A DNA stretch of 25,545 nt from an uncultured Bacteroidales bacterium (lineage in GTDB: Bacteria; Bacteroidota; Bacteroidia; Bacteroidales; F082): positions 1-25,545 of the forward strand of contig CALEMB010000184.1 of the NCBI GenBank assembly GCA_937902805.1, read 5' to 3'. Positions within the stretch are counted from its first letter, which is position 1, and each line of letters opens with the position of its first letter. A program made the position numbers and the translations under genes. Below are positions 6,880 through 13,188 of the stretch, piece by piece. The notes under the pieces are model-generated. The model had not been told where the DNA came from. It saw nothing but the letters and a program-made list of their open reading frames with translations, and made no database searches.

Positions 6880-7481
6880 CACTTCTTGTAGCCTTTCCCA
6901 TCTTTTGTGATAAGGCCCTCGCTCACCATTTCCGAAAGCACGCGGCTGAGTGAGGGTCTTGTTGCGCCAAGTTGTTCGGCAGCGGCGGCCACGGAAGTGA
7001 TGCTGCCGTTGGCTTCGAGGTATTCGATGACGCGGTTGCGAAGACTGTTGACGGCGAAGGTGCGCATCTTTCGGCTCAGGAAACGGCCTCGCTCGGAGAG
7101 GACTTCAAGAAAGGCGCGCAACACGGTCGGCTCTTGTTGCATAAACTCAAAAAAAGCCTCACGGTTGATATGCCACACGGCGCAATCGGTGAGGGCGGTG
7201 ACTTCCACAGGTACGACATTATTGTTGGCAAACAGAAACGCTGGTGCCAGCAACATTGGGGCTTTCAGGTGGTCGACGAGCACCTCACGGCCTTCCTCAC
7301 CCATCATTCGTGCCTCGGCCTGACCCTCGATAAGTACCATCAGCGCACGGCAAGGGTCACCCGGGTTGAGCATCCGCCTTCCAGCGGGATAATCCTTTTG
7401 GCGACAAGGGTTTTCGAGCAGATGCTCCAAGGATTCATCGCTGCATCCTGCAAAGAGTTTGACACGTTTCAGTTCTTCCAT
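6876..7481 (-). CDS. hcpR: Crp/Fnr-family regulator, HcpR-like
   Basis: The 201-residue protein has an N-terminal cyclic-nucleotide-binding-type beta roll (about 1-120), a long dimerisation helix (about 115-150) and a C-terminal winged helix-turn-helix (about 160-195) with the recognition-helix stretch T-R-P-S-L-S-R-V-L. There are no four clustered cysteines of the FNR type, so it is not an iron-sulfur FNR; HcpR proteins are thought to sense NO through haem. It is named from its context: it is convergent with hcp, and the same 14-bp palindrome lies before both genes, so it should control hcp and its own expression. It is slightly short for the family. The start at 7479-7481 lies close behind a good -7 element. 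Confidence 0.85.
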   Translation of the reverse strand: MEELKRVKLFAGCSDESLEHLLENPCRQKDYPAGRRMLNPGDPCRALMVLIEGQAEARMMGEEGREVLVDHLKAPMLLAPAFLFANNNVVPVEVTALTDCAVWHINREAFFEFMQQEPTVLRAFLEVLSERGRFLSRKMRTFAVNSLRNRVIEYLEANGSITSVAAAAEQLGATRPSLSRVLSEMVSEGLITKDGKGYKKC

Positions 7482-7499
7482 AACAGTATTTTTTCAGCG

Positions 7500-7507
7500 C
7501 AAAAATA
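7500..7507 (-). promoter_or_regulatory. -7 promoter element of the Crp/Fnr regulator gene
   Basis: The minus strand reads TATTTTTG, a full match to TAnnTTTG, about 19 bp before the regulator start codon. The shared operator lies 18 bp further upstream. Confidence 0.65.
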
Positions 7508-7525
7508 CGGAAAAAAGTGCCTGAT

Positions 7526-7539
7526 GTAACATTTGTTAC
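7526..7539. promoter_or_regulatory. HcpR-type operator between the regulator and the DUF1858-ferredoxin operon
   Basis: GTAACATTTGTTAC is identical to the hcp operator at 5139-5152, and the match extends through the following GCTT. It sits 44 bp from the regulator start and 11 bp from the first ORF of the operon on the other side, so one site could serve both directions. Confidence 0.8.
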
Positions 7540-7550
7540 GCTTTGCCGCA

Positions 7551-7640
7551 ATGGAGAAGAAAGGCAACAGCCGCGCCGAGATCATCGAGGTGCTGAAGGA
7601 TAAATTCACAGAAAAGAATCCGGACATTAAACTCATGTAA
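7551..7640 (+). CDS. Small ORF (29 aa) at the head of the DUF1858 operon
   Basis: An ATG at 7551 opens a 29-residue frame ending one base before the DUF1858 gene. The peptide is hydrophilic and helix-prone (R-A-E-I-I-E-V-L-K-D-K-F) and uses codons typical of the neighbours, so it looks coding. It has no membrane segment and no metal-binding motif. The ATG lies only 11 bp from the palindromic operator; if CTTTG at 7541-7545 is part of a -7 element, the transcript would be leaderless or nearly so. It could also be the tail of a lost gene. No family was recognised. Confidence 0.4.
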   Translation: MEKKGNSRAEIIEVLKDKFTEKNPDIKLM

Positions 7641-7641
7641 A

Positions 7642-7869
7642 ATGGAAATCACAAAAGACACAAAACTAGCCGACCTCATCACCCAATATCCTTGGTTGAA
7701 GACGGAAATGGCAAAAGTGAACGAAAAGTTCAAGATGCTCAACACGCCCGTTGGCAAAATCATGTTGGGCAAGGCTACCATCGCCGAAATGAGCAAGAAA
7801 TCGGGGATGGAAGTGGAGTCCATCATCGAGAGAATCAAAGGATTGATTAACCAACACATAAACCAATAA
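7642..7869 (+). CDS. DUF1858 domain protein
   Basis: The protein is a 75-residue single-domain product. Residues 1-60 match the DUF1858 helical domain: I-T-x-D-T-K-L-A-D-L-I, then a P-W-L-K segment, then K-I-M-L-G-K-A-T-I-A-E-M. This domain is found alone or fused to proteins of the ScdA/RIC iron-sulfur repair group and in operons linked to NO stress, which suits its place behind an HcpR-type operator. No cysteines are present, so it is not itself a metal protein. It is followed after 14 bp by the ferredoxin gene and is probably cotranscribed with it. The exact function is unknown. Confidence 0.8.
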   Translation: MEITKDTKLADLITQYPWLKTEMAKVNEKFKMLNTPVGKIMLGKATIAEMSKKSGMEVESIIERIKGLINQHINQ

Positions 7870-7883
7870 CAGAAAGGAACATC

Positions 7884-8066
7884 ATGAAGTACAAAGTGAA
7901 TGACAGTTGCATCGGCTGTGGGCTTTGCGAGTCCACCTGCCCCGAAGTGTTCAGCATCCAAGGTGATGTGGCTGTCGCCATTGAAGGTGAAGTGCCCGAG
8001 TCGGCATTGGCTTCCGCAGCCGAAGCCAAAGAAGGCTGCCCAGTGGGAGCCATTGAAGAAGCGTAA
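7884..8066 (+). CDS. Small [4Fe-4S] ferredoxin
   Basis: This 60-residue cytoplasmic electron carrier has the motif C9-x2-C12-x2-C15-x3-C19-P near the N-terminus and C51-P near the end. That is the layout of single-cluster ferredoxins, in which C9, C12, C15 and C51 hold the cluster. In relatives the fourth N-terminal cysteine (here C19) pairs in a disulfide with a cysteine in the C-terminal half; no such partner is present here, so C19 appears free. The gene follows DUF1858 under the HcpR-type operator, and donating electrons to Hcp is a reasonable inference. The C-terminus E-E-A is short, without a second cluster. Confidence 0.88.
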   Translation: MKYKVNDSCIGCGLCESTCPEVFSIQGDVAVAIEGEVPESALASAAEAKEGCPVGAIEEA

Positions 8067-8087
8067 CACAAAGTTCTATCAATCTAA

Positions 8088-8186
8088 GTCGCCGATGCCT
8101 CTTCAGGCGAACATTCCAACCTCAGCACCATTGGTTTTGCCATAGGTTTTGTGCTGATGATGGTGGTGGATGTGGTAATGGGGTAA
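8088..8186 (+). pseudogene. C-terminal remnant of a ZIP-family metal transporter
   Basis: A frame preceded directly by a TAA (8085-8087), with no start codon, encodes 32 residues ending in a hydrophobic helix: S-T-I-G-F-A-I-G-F-V-L-M-M-V-V-D-V-V-M-G and a stop. ZIP transporters of Bacteroidetes end in a very similar last helix (G-F-x-L-M-M-x-L-D-V-A-L-G, from memory). No other part of a ZIP gene is nearby, so this is a scrap left by a deletion. The same stretch read on the other strand is not protein-like. Confidence 0.5.
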
Positions 8187-8242
8187 CCGCCTTTTGTGGT
8201 AAACATGGTAATTATATCCTCTTGTTTTACAGCAATACTAAC

Positions 8243-8269
8243 CAAAAGGTGCGTGTATTGACAAAAGGT
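8243..8269 (+). promoter_or_regulatory. CAAAAGGT direct repeat upstream of the HxlR gene
   Basis: CAAAAGGT occurs at 8243-8250 and 8262-8269, 19 bp apart, just upstream of the -33 element. An inverted version, CCTTTTG, lies at about 8190-8196. It is a candidate operator for the HxlR regulator itself. Confidence 0.35.
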
Positions 8270-8275
8270 AAGTAA

Positions 8276-8305
8276 TTGAAAATTAGAATTTTTTCTATAT
8301 TTTTG
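8276..8305 (+). promoter_or_regulatory. Promoter of the HxlR-flavoprotein operon
   Basis: TTG at 8276-8278, a spacer of exactly 19 bp and TATTTTTG at 8298-8305 give a full Bacteroidetes -33/-7 promoter. The HxlR start codon follows 20 bp later. Confidence 0.75.
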
Positions 8306-8325
8306 CCTCGTTAATCCAGAAAACG

Positions 8326-8703
8326 ATGAACAACAAGAAAGAAATACAAAGTGCCACATTCCCTGATTGCCCGATACGCAATGTGATTTCGCACATTACA
8401 GACAAATGGTTGCTGCTGGTGCTTTACACCTTGGAGCAAAAAGAAGTTCTGCGGTTCAAGGACTTATGGCGAGAAATCCCCGATATTTCACAGAAAAAGC
8501 TAACTTCAACGCTGCGAAAACTTGAAGATGACGGTATTGTCAGCCGTGAGGTGTTCACGGAAGTGCCGCCGAGGGTGGAATATCGTCTTAGCGAACGCGG
8601 GCAAAGCCTCATGCCCCACTTGGATGCGCTGATTTCTTGGGGTCTTGAGCATCAGAACAGCATTCTCAAAGATAGGACAAAACATTCAACGTCAAATAAT
8701 TAA
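8326..8703 (+). CDS. HxlR-family transcriptional regulator
   Basis: This 125-residue winged-helix DNA-binding protein shows the family's features in order: C-P-I near the N-terminus (C15), I-T-D-K-W-L-L-L-V-L, R-F-K-D-L-W-R-E-I-P-D-I-S-Q-K-K-L-T as the turn and recognition helix, and the wing R-V-E-Y-R-L-S-E-R-G. In several HxlR proteins the N-terminal cysteine senses oxidants, quinones or aldehydes, and C15 is the only obvious candidate here besides C11-region context. It lies 12 bp before a flavoprotein gene, so it probably controls the redox genes that follow and itself. Confidence 0.92.
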   Translation: MNNKKEIQSATFPDCPIRNVISHITDKWLLLVLYTLEQKEVLRFKDLWREIPDISQKKLTSTLRKLEDDGIVSREVFTEVPPRVEYRLSERGQSLMPHLDALISWGLEHQNSILKDRTKHSTSNN

Positions 8704-8715
8704 ACAACAATCAAA

Positions 8716-9285
8716 ATGAAAAAGATTCTCATCGTTAACGGAAGCAAGAGGCTGAAAGGCAATTCATACGCGCTGGAAGCCCGTATCGTCGAACAACTGA
8801 AGGGCAAGGCCGAGGTAACTTGCCTCGACATCGCCAAGAAAGATGTGCGTCCCTGTCTCGCCTGCGATGCCTGCAAACAGCAGCATACTCCCAATTGCAT
8901 ACAGAAAGATGATTTCACGGCATTGATTCCCGAAATCGACAACTGCGACGCCATGCTCCTCCTCGCCCCTGTGCATTGGGACCAGTTCCCTGCGCAACTG
9001 AAGGCTCTCCTCGACCGCACCTATTCTTTCATGGACTTCACGCAGCCTGATTTCTCGATGGCCACGCGCAAGGACAAGAAGATCGCGGCCTTCCTGTGCT
9101 CCGGCTTTGGCCCTGTGCCTATCTACACCCAGATGGCGGAAGCCAACCTGAAACTCTTCGCCACCGCTGGCTTCACAGCTTGCAAGGCGCATGTGGCAGG
9201 CGATGCCAATGTTCCCGGCAGCATTATGGAGAAGCCCGAGGAGCTGAAAGCCGCCGACGAACTGGTGGAATGGCTGCTTGTTTGA
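8716..9285 (+). CDS. Flavodoxin-fold NAD(P)H-dependent oxidoreductase, iron-sulfur flavoprotein-like
   Basis: The protein of 189 residues starts with a flavodoxin-like strand and phosphate loop, I-L-I-V-N-G-S-K-R, which binds FMN. Residues 47-61 hold a compact cysteine motif C-x2-C-x2-C-x7-C (C47, C50, C53, C61), as in iron-sulfur flavoproteins (Isf), where it binds a [4Fe-4S] cluster. A-P-V-H-W-D-Q-F-P-A-Q-L-K-A-L-L-D-R is the conserved second flavin-contact and dimer region. Such proteins reduce quinones, O2 or peroxide with electrons from ferredoxin or NAD(P)H. It lies 12 bp after the HxlR gene and 21 bp before the next gene, so all three are probably one transcript. Confidence 0.87.
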   Translation: MKKILIVNGSKRLKGNSYALEARIVEQLKGKAEVTCLDIAKKDVRPCLACDACKQQHTPNCIQKDDFTALIPEIDNCDAMLLLAPVHWDQFPAQLKALLDRTYSFMDFTQPDFSMATRKDKKIAAFLCSGFGPVPIYTQMAEANLKLFATAGFTACKAHVAGDANVPGSIMEKPEELKAADELVEWLLV

Positions 9286-9306
9286 TTCGTCACAAACGAC
9301 AACACT

Positions 9307-9759
9307 ATGCAGACAGCTTTGGATTTCCTCAAAGCGCACAACGAGATTGCCCTTGCCACCTGCGAGGGCAATCTTCCTCATTTGCGCATCTTCCAGATTA
9401 TGCGTCAGGAAGACTCCACGCTCTATTTCGCCACCTCAGCCAAGAAAGCCGTATGGCACGAACTGCAAGCCAATCCTAATGTGGACCTGTTAGCCTACGC
9501 TGACAATATCTCTGTCCGTTGCTCAGGCATAGTGAACTTCGAGGTTGAAGATGAAGTAAAACGATGGATCTACGACAATAATCCCGTCCTGCCCCGTCTC
9601 TACACCAGCTATGATAAGTTGGAATACTTCTGTCTGCCCATCGCAGAACTTGACTACTTTGACCTTACGCCCACACCGCCAGTCTTCAAACATTATGACT
9701 TGGTGACGGGCGAAGCCTCAAATGGCTTTGTTGGCGAGCGGTTTCAGGGAAAAGACTAA
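9307..9759 (+). CDS. Pyridoxamine 5'-phosphate oxidase-like flavin-binding protein
   Basis: This 150-residue protein has the split-barrel fold of the PNPOx-like superfamily. The first strand I-A-L-A-T-C-E-G-N-L-P-H-L-R and the strand L-Y-F-A-T-S-A-K-K-A-V-W form the flavin site. N-P-N-V-D-L-L-A-Y and S-V-R-C-S-G-I-V-N-F-E-V are the usual following strands. It is shorter than true PdxH and lacks its C-terminal domain, so it is more likely a flavin or F420-type reductase than a vitamin B6 enzyme. It is the third gene behind the HxlR promoter. The substrate is not known. Confidence 0.82.
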   Translation: MQTALDFLKAHNEIALATCEGNLPHLRIFQIMRQEDSTLYFATSAKKAVWHELQANPNVDLLAYADNISVRCSGIVNFEVEDEVKRWIYDNNPVLPRLYTSYDKLEYFCLPIAELDYFDLTPTPPVFKHYDLVTGEASNGFVGERFQGKD

Positions 9760-9764
9760 CTTTG
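9757..9764 (+). promoter_or_regulatory. -7 promoter element of the sirtuin-macrodomain pair
   Basis: TAACTTTG matches TAnnTTTG and overlaps the stop codon of the preceding gene (TAA at 9757-9759). It lies 22 bp before the sirtuin start. No ideal -33 TTG is present at the standard spacing, so the pair may also be read through from the HxlR promoter. Confidence 0.5.
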
Positions 9765-9786
9765 CACTTTCAAACGCGATAGCCTT

Positions 9787-10617
9787 ATGCTCATTCAACA
9801 ATTATTCCAAGCCCTTCAATCCGCTGATGCCGTAGTGGTCGGCGCGGGTGCCGGACTATCCACCTCGGCGGGGTTCACCTATAATGGGGAACGCTTCCAA
9901 AAGTATTTCTTCGATTTTATCGAGAAGTACGGTTTCACGGATATGTACACGGCAGGGTTCCATCAGTTCCCGACTGAGGAGGAACATTGGGCCTACTGGA
10001 GCCGGCATATCTATTACAACAGATACATTCCCGCCCCGAAACCCGTTTACGACTACCTCTTGAAACTCGTGCAGGACAAGGACTATTTCGTCATCACTAC
10101 CAATGTTGATCATCAGTTCCAGAAGGCCGGCTTCGACAAACAACGGCTGTTCTATACGCAAGGCGACTATGGGCTGTTCCAATGTGCGAAACCTTGTCAC
10201 CAAAAGACCTACGACAATGAGGAAACCATTAGGAAAATGATTGCGTCGCAAAACGATATGAAAATCCCGACCGAATTGGTTCCCCATTGTCCAGTTTGTG
10301 GCGAACCGATGAAAGTCAACCTGCGTTCCGACAGCACTTTCGTGGAGGTCGAGGGCTGGCACAAGGCCGCACAGCGTTACCTCGATTTCGTGAACGGTCA
10401 CCAACACGGCAAAATCCTGTATTGGGACCTCGGCATCGGGAGCAACACCCCGACCATCATCAAACTGCCGTTCATGCAGATGACCTACAAAAACCCCGAA
10501 GCGACCTACGCCACCATCAACCTTGGCGAGGCGTTCACGGTGGAACAAATCAAAGACAGGTCGATTGTGATTGATGGGGATATTGGAGAAGTATTAGAGA
10601 AATTGTTGAAGTGTTGA
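9787..10617 (+). CDS. Class M sirtuin (SirTM), protein ADP-ribosyltransferase
   Basis: This is a 276-residue Sir2-fold protein. It has the NAD-binding motif G-A-G-A-G-L-S-T-S-A-G-F (19-30), T-T-N-V-D-H-Q-F (105-112) and a zinc ribbon with C134, C138, C169 and C172. The position of the catalytic histidine of deacetylating sirtuins is a glutamine (Q126 in Y-T-Q-G-D-Y), and N107 is kept. That Asn/Gln pair is characteristic of SirTM enzymes, which ADP-ribosylate proteins instead of deacetylating them. In known systems (Staphylococcus, Streptococcus) the target is a lipoylated GcvH-like protein encoded alongside. The neighbour 44 bp downstream is the macrodomain protein that would remove the mark. 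No carrier protein or lipoate ligase is in this window, so the target is open. Confidence 0.9.
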   Translation: MLIQQLFQALQSADAVVVGAGAGLSTSAGFTYNGERFQKYFFDFIEKYGFTDMYTAGFHQFPTEEEHWAYWSRHIYYNRYIPAPKPVYDYLLKLVQDKDYFVITTNVDHQFQKAGFDKQRLFYTQGDYGLFQCAKPCHQKTYDNEETIRKMIASQNDMKIPTELVPHCPVCGEPMKVNLRSDSTFVEVEGWHKAAQRYLDFVNGHQHGKILYWDLGIGSNTPTIIKLPFMQMTYKNPEATYATINLGEAFTVEQIKDRSIVIDGDIGEVLEKLLKC

Positions 10618-10661
10618 TTAACTTCGTTGAATCTTCGATTTGTTTAATCGTTTAATTGTTG

Positions 10662-11474
10662 ATGATGAATTGTTTGGACTATTTGATAGAATATCTTCTG
10701 AAAGAAGACCCGCAATATTCCGAAATGCAGATTCCATCGGATTTGCAAGGCAAGCGAGAACTGTTTCGCGCCTTGCGCAATGTACGTTGGCCGAAACCTG
10801 TCAGCGAGGAATTTCTGCGTTTGCAGGACGAAGAATTGCAGGAACAATTGCAGGAAAAAGGCATTGTTGACCTAAACAAACCATCAACTTTCAACTCTAA
10901 ACTTTCAACTACTCTAAACTCTAAACCCTCAACTCTAAACCTTACAATTTGGCAAGGCGACATCACCCGATTAAGGGTAGACGCCATCGTCAATGCGGCC
11001 AATAGCCAAATGTTGGGTTGCTTCCATCCTTTGCACAAGTGCATCGACAATGCCATCCATTCCGCAGCCGGTGTGCAATTGCGCGAGGAATGTTACCAAC
11101 TGATGCTCCAACAAGGTCACGAGGAGTCGACGGGGCAGGCCAAAATCACAAAGGCTTACAACCTGCCGTGCAAGTATGTCATACACACGGTTGGGCCGAT
11201 TATTCCGACAGGCATTCCAAACCCATTGCAAAAGGAACAATTGGCCTCTTGCTACCGTTCCATCATACAATTAGCCGATGAAAACCATCTTGAAAGCGTC
11301 GCTTTCTGCTGCATTTCAACGGGTGAGTTCCGCTTCCCGAATCAGTTGGCCGCCGAAATCGCCGTACAAACCGTCAAAGAATACTTGACCGAACATCCCG
11401 ATTGCAGCGTCAAACAAGTGGTTTTCAATGTGTTCAAGGATGTCGATAGGGATGTTTATCAACGGCTGTTGTAA
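10662..11474 (+). CDS. Zinc-type macrodomain protein, ADP-ribosyl hydrolase
   Basis: The protein of 270 residues has an N-terminal helical segment (1-70), a low-complexity linker (about 74-93) and a macrodomain (94-270). W-Q-G-D-I-T and V-D-A-I-V-N-A-A-N-S are the ADP-ribose binding motifs. G-C-F-H-P-L-H-K-C-I-D-N-A-I-H (119-133) carries C120, H125 and C127, candidate zinc ligands of the Zn-macrodomain class that is paired with SirTM. G-E-F-R-F-P is in place of the usual G-x-F-G-F-P second loop. I start at the ATG at 10662; TTG codons at 10656 and 10659 are unlikely starts, and ATG 10665 is possible. Its expected job is to hydrolyse ADP-ribose from SirTM targets. The linker is encoded by a heptamer repeat (10883-10941). 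Confidence 0.88.
   Translation: MMNCLDYLIEYLLKEDPQYSEMQIPSDLQGKRELFRALRNVRWPKPVSEEFLRLQDEELQEQLQEKGIVDLNKPSTFNSKLSTTLNSKPSTLNLTIWQGDITRLRVDAIVNAANSQMLGCFHPLHKCIDNAIHSAAGVQLREECYQLMLQQGHEESTGQAKITKAYNLPCKYVIHTVGPIIPTGIPNPLQKEQLASCYRSIIQLADENHLESVAFCCISTGEFRFPNQLAAEIAVQTVKEYLTEHPDCSVKQVVFNVFKDVDRDVYQRLL
10883..10941 (+). repeat. In-frame heptamer-type repeat (AACTCTAA/AACTTTC) in the macrodomain gene
   Basis: About 59 bp are built from degenerate units CAACTCT, AAACTTT and AAACTCT. The repeat encodes the serine/threonine/asparagine/lysine linker at about residues 74-93 without disturbing the frame. The same kind of repeat occurs outside genes at 16480-16536. Confidence 0.8.
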
Positions 11475-11727
11475 AGGAGTTCATCAGAACTTTTCTTGTT
11501 GAAAGCCCGGCAAGACAGAAACTCCACCGGAAACTCTTCGAAAAATGTATCACGAAGACCTCAAAATGGTATCCTTTTTAATGGTTATTTACATATATCA
11601 GGACGATAGAAAACAAAAAGACACATGGATAGCTTGCCGGACAAATGCAAATTTTGAAAAAAAGTTATACAAATAAGGATTGATATTCCAAAATTGTATA
11701 TCTTTGCCGCTGAAAAAGAAACTTGTG
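11475..11727 (+). promoter_or_regulatory. Intergenic region with the ATPase promoter
   Basis: TATCTTTG at 11699-11706 is a full -7 element 21 bp before the ATPase start; TTG at 11680-11682 is its nearest -33 candidate but with a short spacer (16 bp). The rest of the stretch holds a 38-codon open frame directly after the macrodomain stop, which I cannot link to a protein, and no clear terminator. Confidence 0.5.
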
Positions 11728-12945
11728 ATGGCATATATCAAACGTACATTAGAAACGCACCTGCGGTATCTCTCCAAACACTTTCCGGTGGTTGTGGTGA
11801 CCGGTGCCAGACAAACCGGCAAAACCACACTTGTGAAAAACACTTTCGGGGATGTTCCTGGTGTGAAATACGTCACGTTGGATTACCCAATCTTGAGGCA
11901 ACTGGCACAAACCGATCCTGAGCTTTTTCTGCAACAATATCCTGCCCCGCTCATCATTGACGAGATACAGTATGCGCCTGAACTTCTCCCGTATATAAAA
12001 AACCGCGTGGATGAGAACCGGGATAATGGGCAATATTTTCTCACTGGTTCTCAGATGTTTAACCTAATGCAACATGTCAGCGAATCGTTGGCGGGTCGAA
12101 TAGGCATCGCATCGCTTTTCGGGATGAGCCGCCGCGAAATATCCAACAGTCCCCGTTCTTTTTTCCCGTTGAATTGTTCTGTCCCGGAGCCTCTTCACGA
12201 TACGGTAGATACCGTTTTTGACAAAATCTATAGAGGGAGTATGCCGCAGATGATCGTTGACGCAGCGCTTTCACCCGAGGATTATTATGGTTCGTATGTC
12301 CAGACATATCTTGAACGTGATATTCGCAACTTGCTTGAAATCAGGAAAGAATCGTCTTTTTTAAAATTCATTTCATGTGTGGCAGCCCGTACTGGACAAG
12401 AACTTAATTTAAATGACATTGCATCAGACGTGGGCATAGACAGCAAAACTGCGGAGAGATGGCTGTCCATCCTGATCACTTCAGGTATTGTTTTTCTGCT
12501 AAGTCCGTATTCGGGGAACACCATCAAGAGGATAGTGAAGCGTCCAAAACTCTACTTCATGGATACGGGCTTGGCGTGTTACCTGAGCTTGTGGAACAAC
12601 CCGAGAGCGCTTGAAAGATCAGCCATGGCCGGCTCGATGTTTGAGACATACGTGATCGGCGAACTTGTCAAGTTGTACAGCAGCAACGGTTTGGATGTCA
12701 GGAGCAGGTTCTCATATTACCGGGACAATAATGGATGCGAAATCGACCTGATTATCTCAGAGAACGGCATCCTTCATCCTGTGGAAATAAAGAAAAGCAG
12801 TACCCCCGGAATGGAGGCTATAAGGAACTTCAAGGTTCTGTCGTCACTGAACGCGCCGTCAGGCGAAGGATACGTAATATGCTTGTCTCCAATAGAATAT
12901 CCGTTGGATGAAAAGAATAGAATTATACCCATCAGCTTGTTGTGA
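11728..12945 (+). CDS. AAA ATPase with DUF4143 domain
   Basis: The protein of 405 residues has an N-terminal AAA_14-type ATPase domain with Walker A T-G-A-R-Q-T-G-K-T (25-33) and Walker B L-I-I-D-E-I-Q (75-81). S/T-G-S-Q-M is the sensor 1 region. The middle holds Y-L-E-R-D-I-R-N-L and a winged-helix-like segment, and the C-terminal DUF4143 domain ends in a nuclease-like core E-I-D-L-I-I ... V-E-I-K-K. This architecture is very common and often present in many copies in gut Bacteroidetes; its role is not established, though links to mobile DNA or defence have been suggested. I start at the ATG at 11728 because it lies 21 bp after the -7 element. It is a single-gene unit. Confidence 0.88.
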   Translation: MAYIKRTLETHLRYLSKHFPVVVVTGARQTGKTTLVKNTFGDVPGVKYVTLDYPILRQLAQTDPELFLQQYPAPLIIDEIQYAPELLPYIKNRVDENRDNGQYFLTGSQMFNLMQHVSESLAGRIGIASLFGMSRREISNSPRSFFPLNCSVPEPLHDTVDTVFDKIYRGSMPQMIVDAALSPEDYYGSYVQTYLERDIRNLLEIRKESSFLKFISCVAARTGQELNLNDIASDVGIDSKTAERWLSILITSGIVFLLSPYSGNTIKRIVKRPKLYFMDTGLACYLSLWNNPRALERSAMAGSMFETYVIGELVKLYSSNGLDVRSRFSYYRDNNGCEIDLIISENGILHPVEIKKSSTPGMEAIRNFKVLSSLNAPSGEGYVICLSPIEYPLDEKNRIIPISLL

Positions 12946-13084
12946 AGCAATCCTTTTGCAATCAGATCCTTGATAGCGATAGCCATAAATCGGATTGACG
13001 ACAGAGCTTTGGCTTTGCAGCCTCAAAGAAAACAATAATGTCTTTAGGAAAGCAGAAATGATTCATAAATAAAACCCCTAAGAA
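12946..13084. other. Spacer without a recognisable gene
   Basis: No promoter, terminator or known repeat stands out. A frame ending at about 13036 in L-A-L-Q-P-Q-R-K-Q could be the tail of a lost gene, but I cannot name it. Confidence 0.3.
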
Positions 13085-13188
13085 ATGAAAGTGTTATTGT
13101 TAAACGGTAGTGCCAACCAGAAAGGCAACACATTCACGGCGCTCTCGGAGATTGCCGGACAACTTGAAAAGAACGGCATAGAGGGTTC
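13085..13188 (+). pseudogene. N-terminal remnant of an NAD(P)H-dependent FMN reductase
   Basis: An ATG at 13085 opens a frame M-K-V-L-L-L-N-G-S-A-N-Q-K-G-N-T-F, the first strand and phosphate loop of flavodoxin-fold reductases, followed by a helix up to about residue 34 (K-N-G-I-E). Then the sequence changes to the reverse strand of an unrelated gene (13189-13424), and the frame stops at 13237-13239. About four fifths of the reductase are missing. It belongs to the same superfamily as the gene at 8716 but is not a copy of it, as the loop sequences differ. Confidence 0.7.

Noticed and set aside
11475..11589. 38-codon frame after the macrodomain gene (F-L-V-E-S-P-A-R-Q-K-L-H-R-K-L-F)
   Set aside because: No start codon, no recognisable family and no repeat of the pattern; an open frame of this size is expected by chance.
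12774..12986. Minus-strand frame overlapping the end of the AAA ATPase
   Set aside because: Most of it lies opposite the DUF4143 coding sequence and no domain is visible; the short N-terminal stretch A-I-A-I-K-D-L-I-A-K-G-L-L is not enough.
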